Shown here: piece after piece, positions 5,101 through 5,102 of the stretch
Layout: each line of letters opens with the position of its first letter
How positions within the stretch are numbered: position 1 is the first letter of the stretch
Assembly: GCA_900551605.1 (NCBI GenBank)
Contig: URWS01000130.1
Span: forward strand, 1 to 5,102
Length of the DNA: 5,102 bases
Direction of reading: 5' to 3'
Source: an uncultured Collinsella sp.
GTDB taxonomy: Bacteria; Actinomycetota; Coriobacteriia; Coriobacteriales; Coriobacteriaceae
The notes under the pieces: model-generated
Database searches by the model: none
Told to the model about the DNA's origin: nothing
Seen by the model: the letters and a program-made list of their open reading frames with translations, nothing else
Position numbers and translations under genes: made by a program

Positions 5101-5102
5101 GC

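Noticed and set aside
1..5102. tRNA, rRNA, CRISPR array, prophage attachment site or insertion sequence
   Set aside because: No cloverleaf, regular spaced repeats, transposase or integrase could be seen on either strand.

Overview
The window is GC-rich and dense in genes. It looks like chromosomal DNA of a gut Actinobacterium of the Coriobacteriia, possibly a Collinsella-type genome. That placement is an impression from codon use, GC content and gene repertoire; there is no rRNA or marker gene here to prove it.

Layout, left to right. (1) Positions 1-981 hold the C-terminal part of an ABC exporter-type half-transporter: the last membrane helix plus a complete ATPase domain. It is cut by the window edge. 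A perfect 15-bp hairpin begins one base after its stop. (2) Positions 1021-1161 hold a regulatory region with a sigma70-like promoter, an 8+8 palindrome over the spacer and -10, and a leader with two small hairpins. (3) Positions 1162-3501 hold a two-gene operon: an 81-aa membrane-anchored small protein (DUF6110/PacL-like by eye) and a 691-aa HMA_2-type P1B ATPase with an SCA motif instead of the usual CPx metal site. A strong intrinsic terminator follows at 3526-3571. (4) Positions 3576-4510 hold a toxin-antitoxin operon with its own promoter, three GCTAGC boxes around that promoter, a RelB/DinJ-like antitoxin, and a PIN-domain toxin that overlaps the antitoxin by 4 nt. (5) A hairpin at 4523-4559 separates it from a convergent minus-strand gene (4569-5003) for a 144-aa protein I do not recognise, whose promoter region runs to the window end.

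The most interesting part is the small-protein/ATPase pair. Small glycine-rich membrane proteins encoded directly before unusual P1B ATPases are known from the mycobacterial PacL-Ctp efflux systems and from the fez (ferrosome) clusters of anaerobes. The ATPase here has the features I associate with the second group: an HMA_2 N-terminus with a PGR motif and no CxxC, an SCA membrane motif and an HNxST C-terminal helix. The palindrome over the promoter suggests metal- or redox-responsive control. This could be a minimal ferrosome-like or metal-efflux module in a gut Actinobacterium; that assignment is inference. The remaining genes look like ordinary accessory content.
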